64,000 nucleotides of DNA. Source: an uncultured Lachnospiraceae bacterium. Lineage in GTDB: Bacteria > Bacillota_A > Clostridia > Lachnospirales > Lachnospiraceae. The notes under the pieces were generated by a model that saw only the letters and a program-made list of their open reading frames with translations, did not search any database and was not told the DNA's origin. The stretch's first letter is position 1. The number at the start of each line of letters is the position of its first letter. The stretch spans positions 1 through 64,000 of the forward strand of contig CANOBT010000014.1 of the NCBI GenBank assembly GCA_947564305.1. Reading direction: 5' to 3'. Shown here in pieces: positions 63,942 through 64,000 of the stretch. A program made the translations under genes and the position numbers.

Positions 63942-63980
63942 GAGAAAGCCTGTAAAATCAAGGGTTTGCAGGCTTTCTTA
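63942..63980 (+). terminator. intrinsic terminator of guaA
   Basis: GAAAGCCTG and CAGGCTTTC form the stem, followed by TTATT. Confidence 0.8.
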
Positions 63981-64000
63981 TTGTTCTGTGAGATTGAAAT

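Overview
This window looks like a chromosomal segment of a spore-forming, low-GC Gram-positive gut Clostridium relative, most likely Lachnospiraceae. The evidence is the conserved block rpsT / gpr / spoIIP, the Firmicutes-style promoters and strong GGAGG ribosome sites, a meso-diaminopimelate dehydrogenase, and codon use. The exact genus cannot be read from the sequence alone.

Layout. (1) 1-5.75 kb: a YyaB-like PH membrane protein, a LytTR response regulator with a GHKL histidine kinase, a DUF3887-like lipoprotein, two small membrane proteins (DUF3784-like and SdpI-like), and an AAA-ATPase/PD-(D/E)XK protein. (2) 5.8-9.1 kb: a tyrosine recombinase bracketed by repeats, then a TnpB-family protein that has lost two of three RuvC catalytic acids, then about 370 bases of hairpin-rich non-coding DNA leading into a glycan cluster. 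(3) 9.1-44.9 kb: one co-directional glycan-assembly cluster of about 36 kb. (4) 45.1-64 kb: housekeeping genes (galE, ilvN-ilvC, rpsT, gpr-spoIIP, csoR-copA, a type IIA topoisomerase pair, a chemotaxis receptor, a HAD phosphatase, and a GMP synthase with a reduced amidotransferase domain).

The glycan cluster encodes donors for UDP-Gal, UDP-Galf, UDP-GlcA, UDP-Xyl, a CDP-polyol and, unusually for a Gram-positive, CMP-Kdo (KdsD, KdsA, KdsB). It also carries the five-gene signature of the Campylobacter jejuni O-methyl phosphoramidate (MeOPN) pathway: a CysC-like kinase, a PEP-synthase-like glutamine kinase, a class I amidotransferase, a nucleotidyltransferase and a methyltransferase. The transferases are DUF4422, GT2, GT8, GT32, DUF115-like and CDP-glycerol-phosphotransferase-like. 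Two radical SAM enzymes are present, one of them fused to DUF4422 and GT8 domains. Twelve of the encoded proteins carry the same small Rossmann-like module at one end. No flippase, polymerase, ABC exporter or membrane-bound initiating transferase is encoded, so export must use genes elsewhere or the acceptor is modified in the cytoplasm.

The most interesting signals are the phosphoramidate module, the Kdo pathway, the recurring Rossmann module, the nuclease-dead TnpB with an adjacent candidate guide RNA, and several in-frame gene fusions that keep internal ribosome-binding sites.
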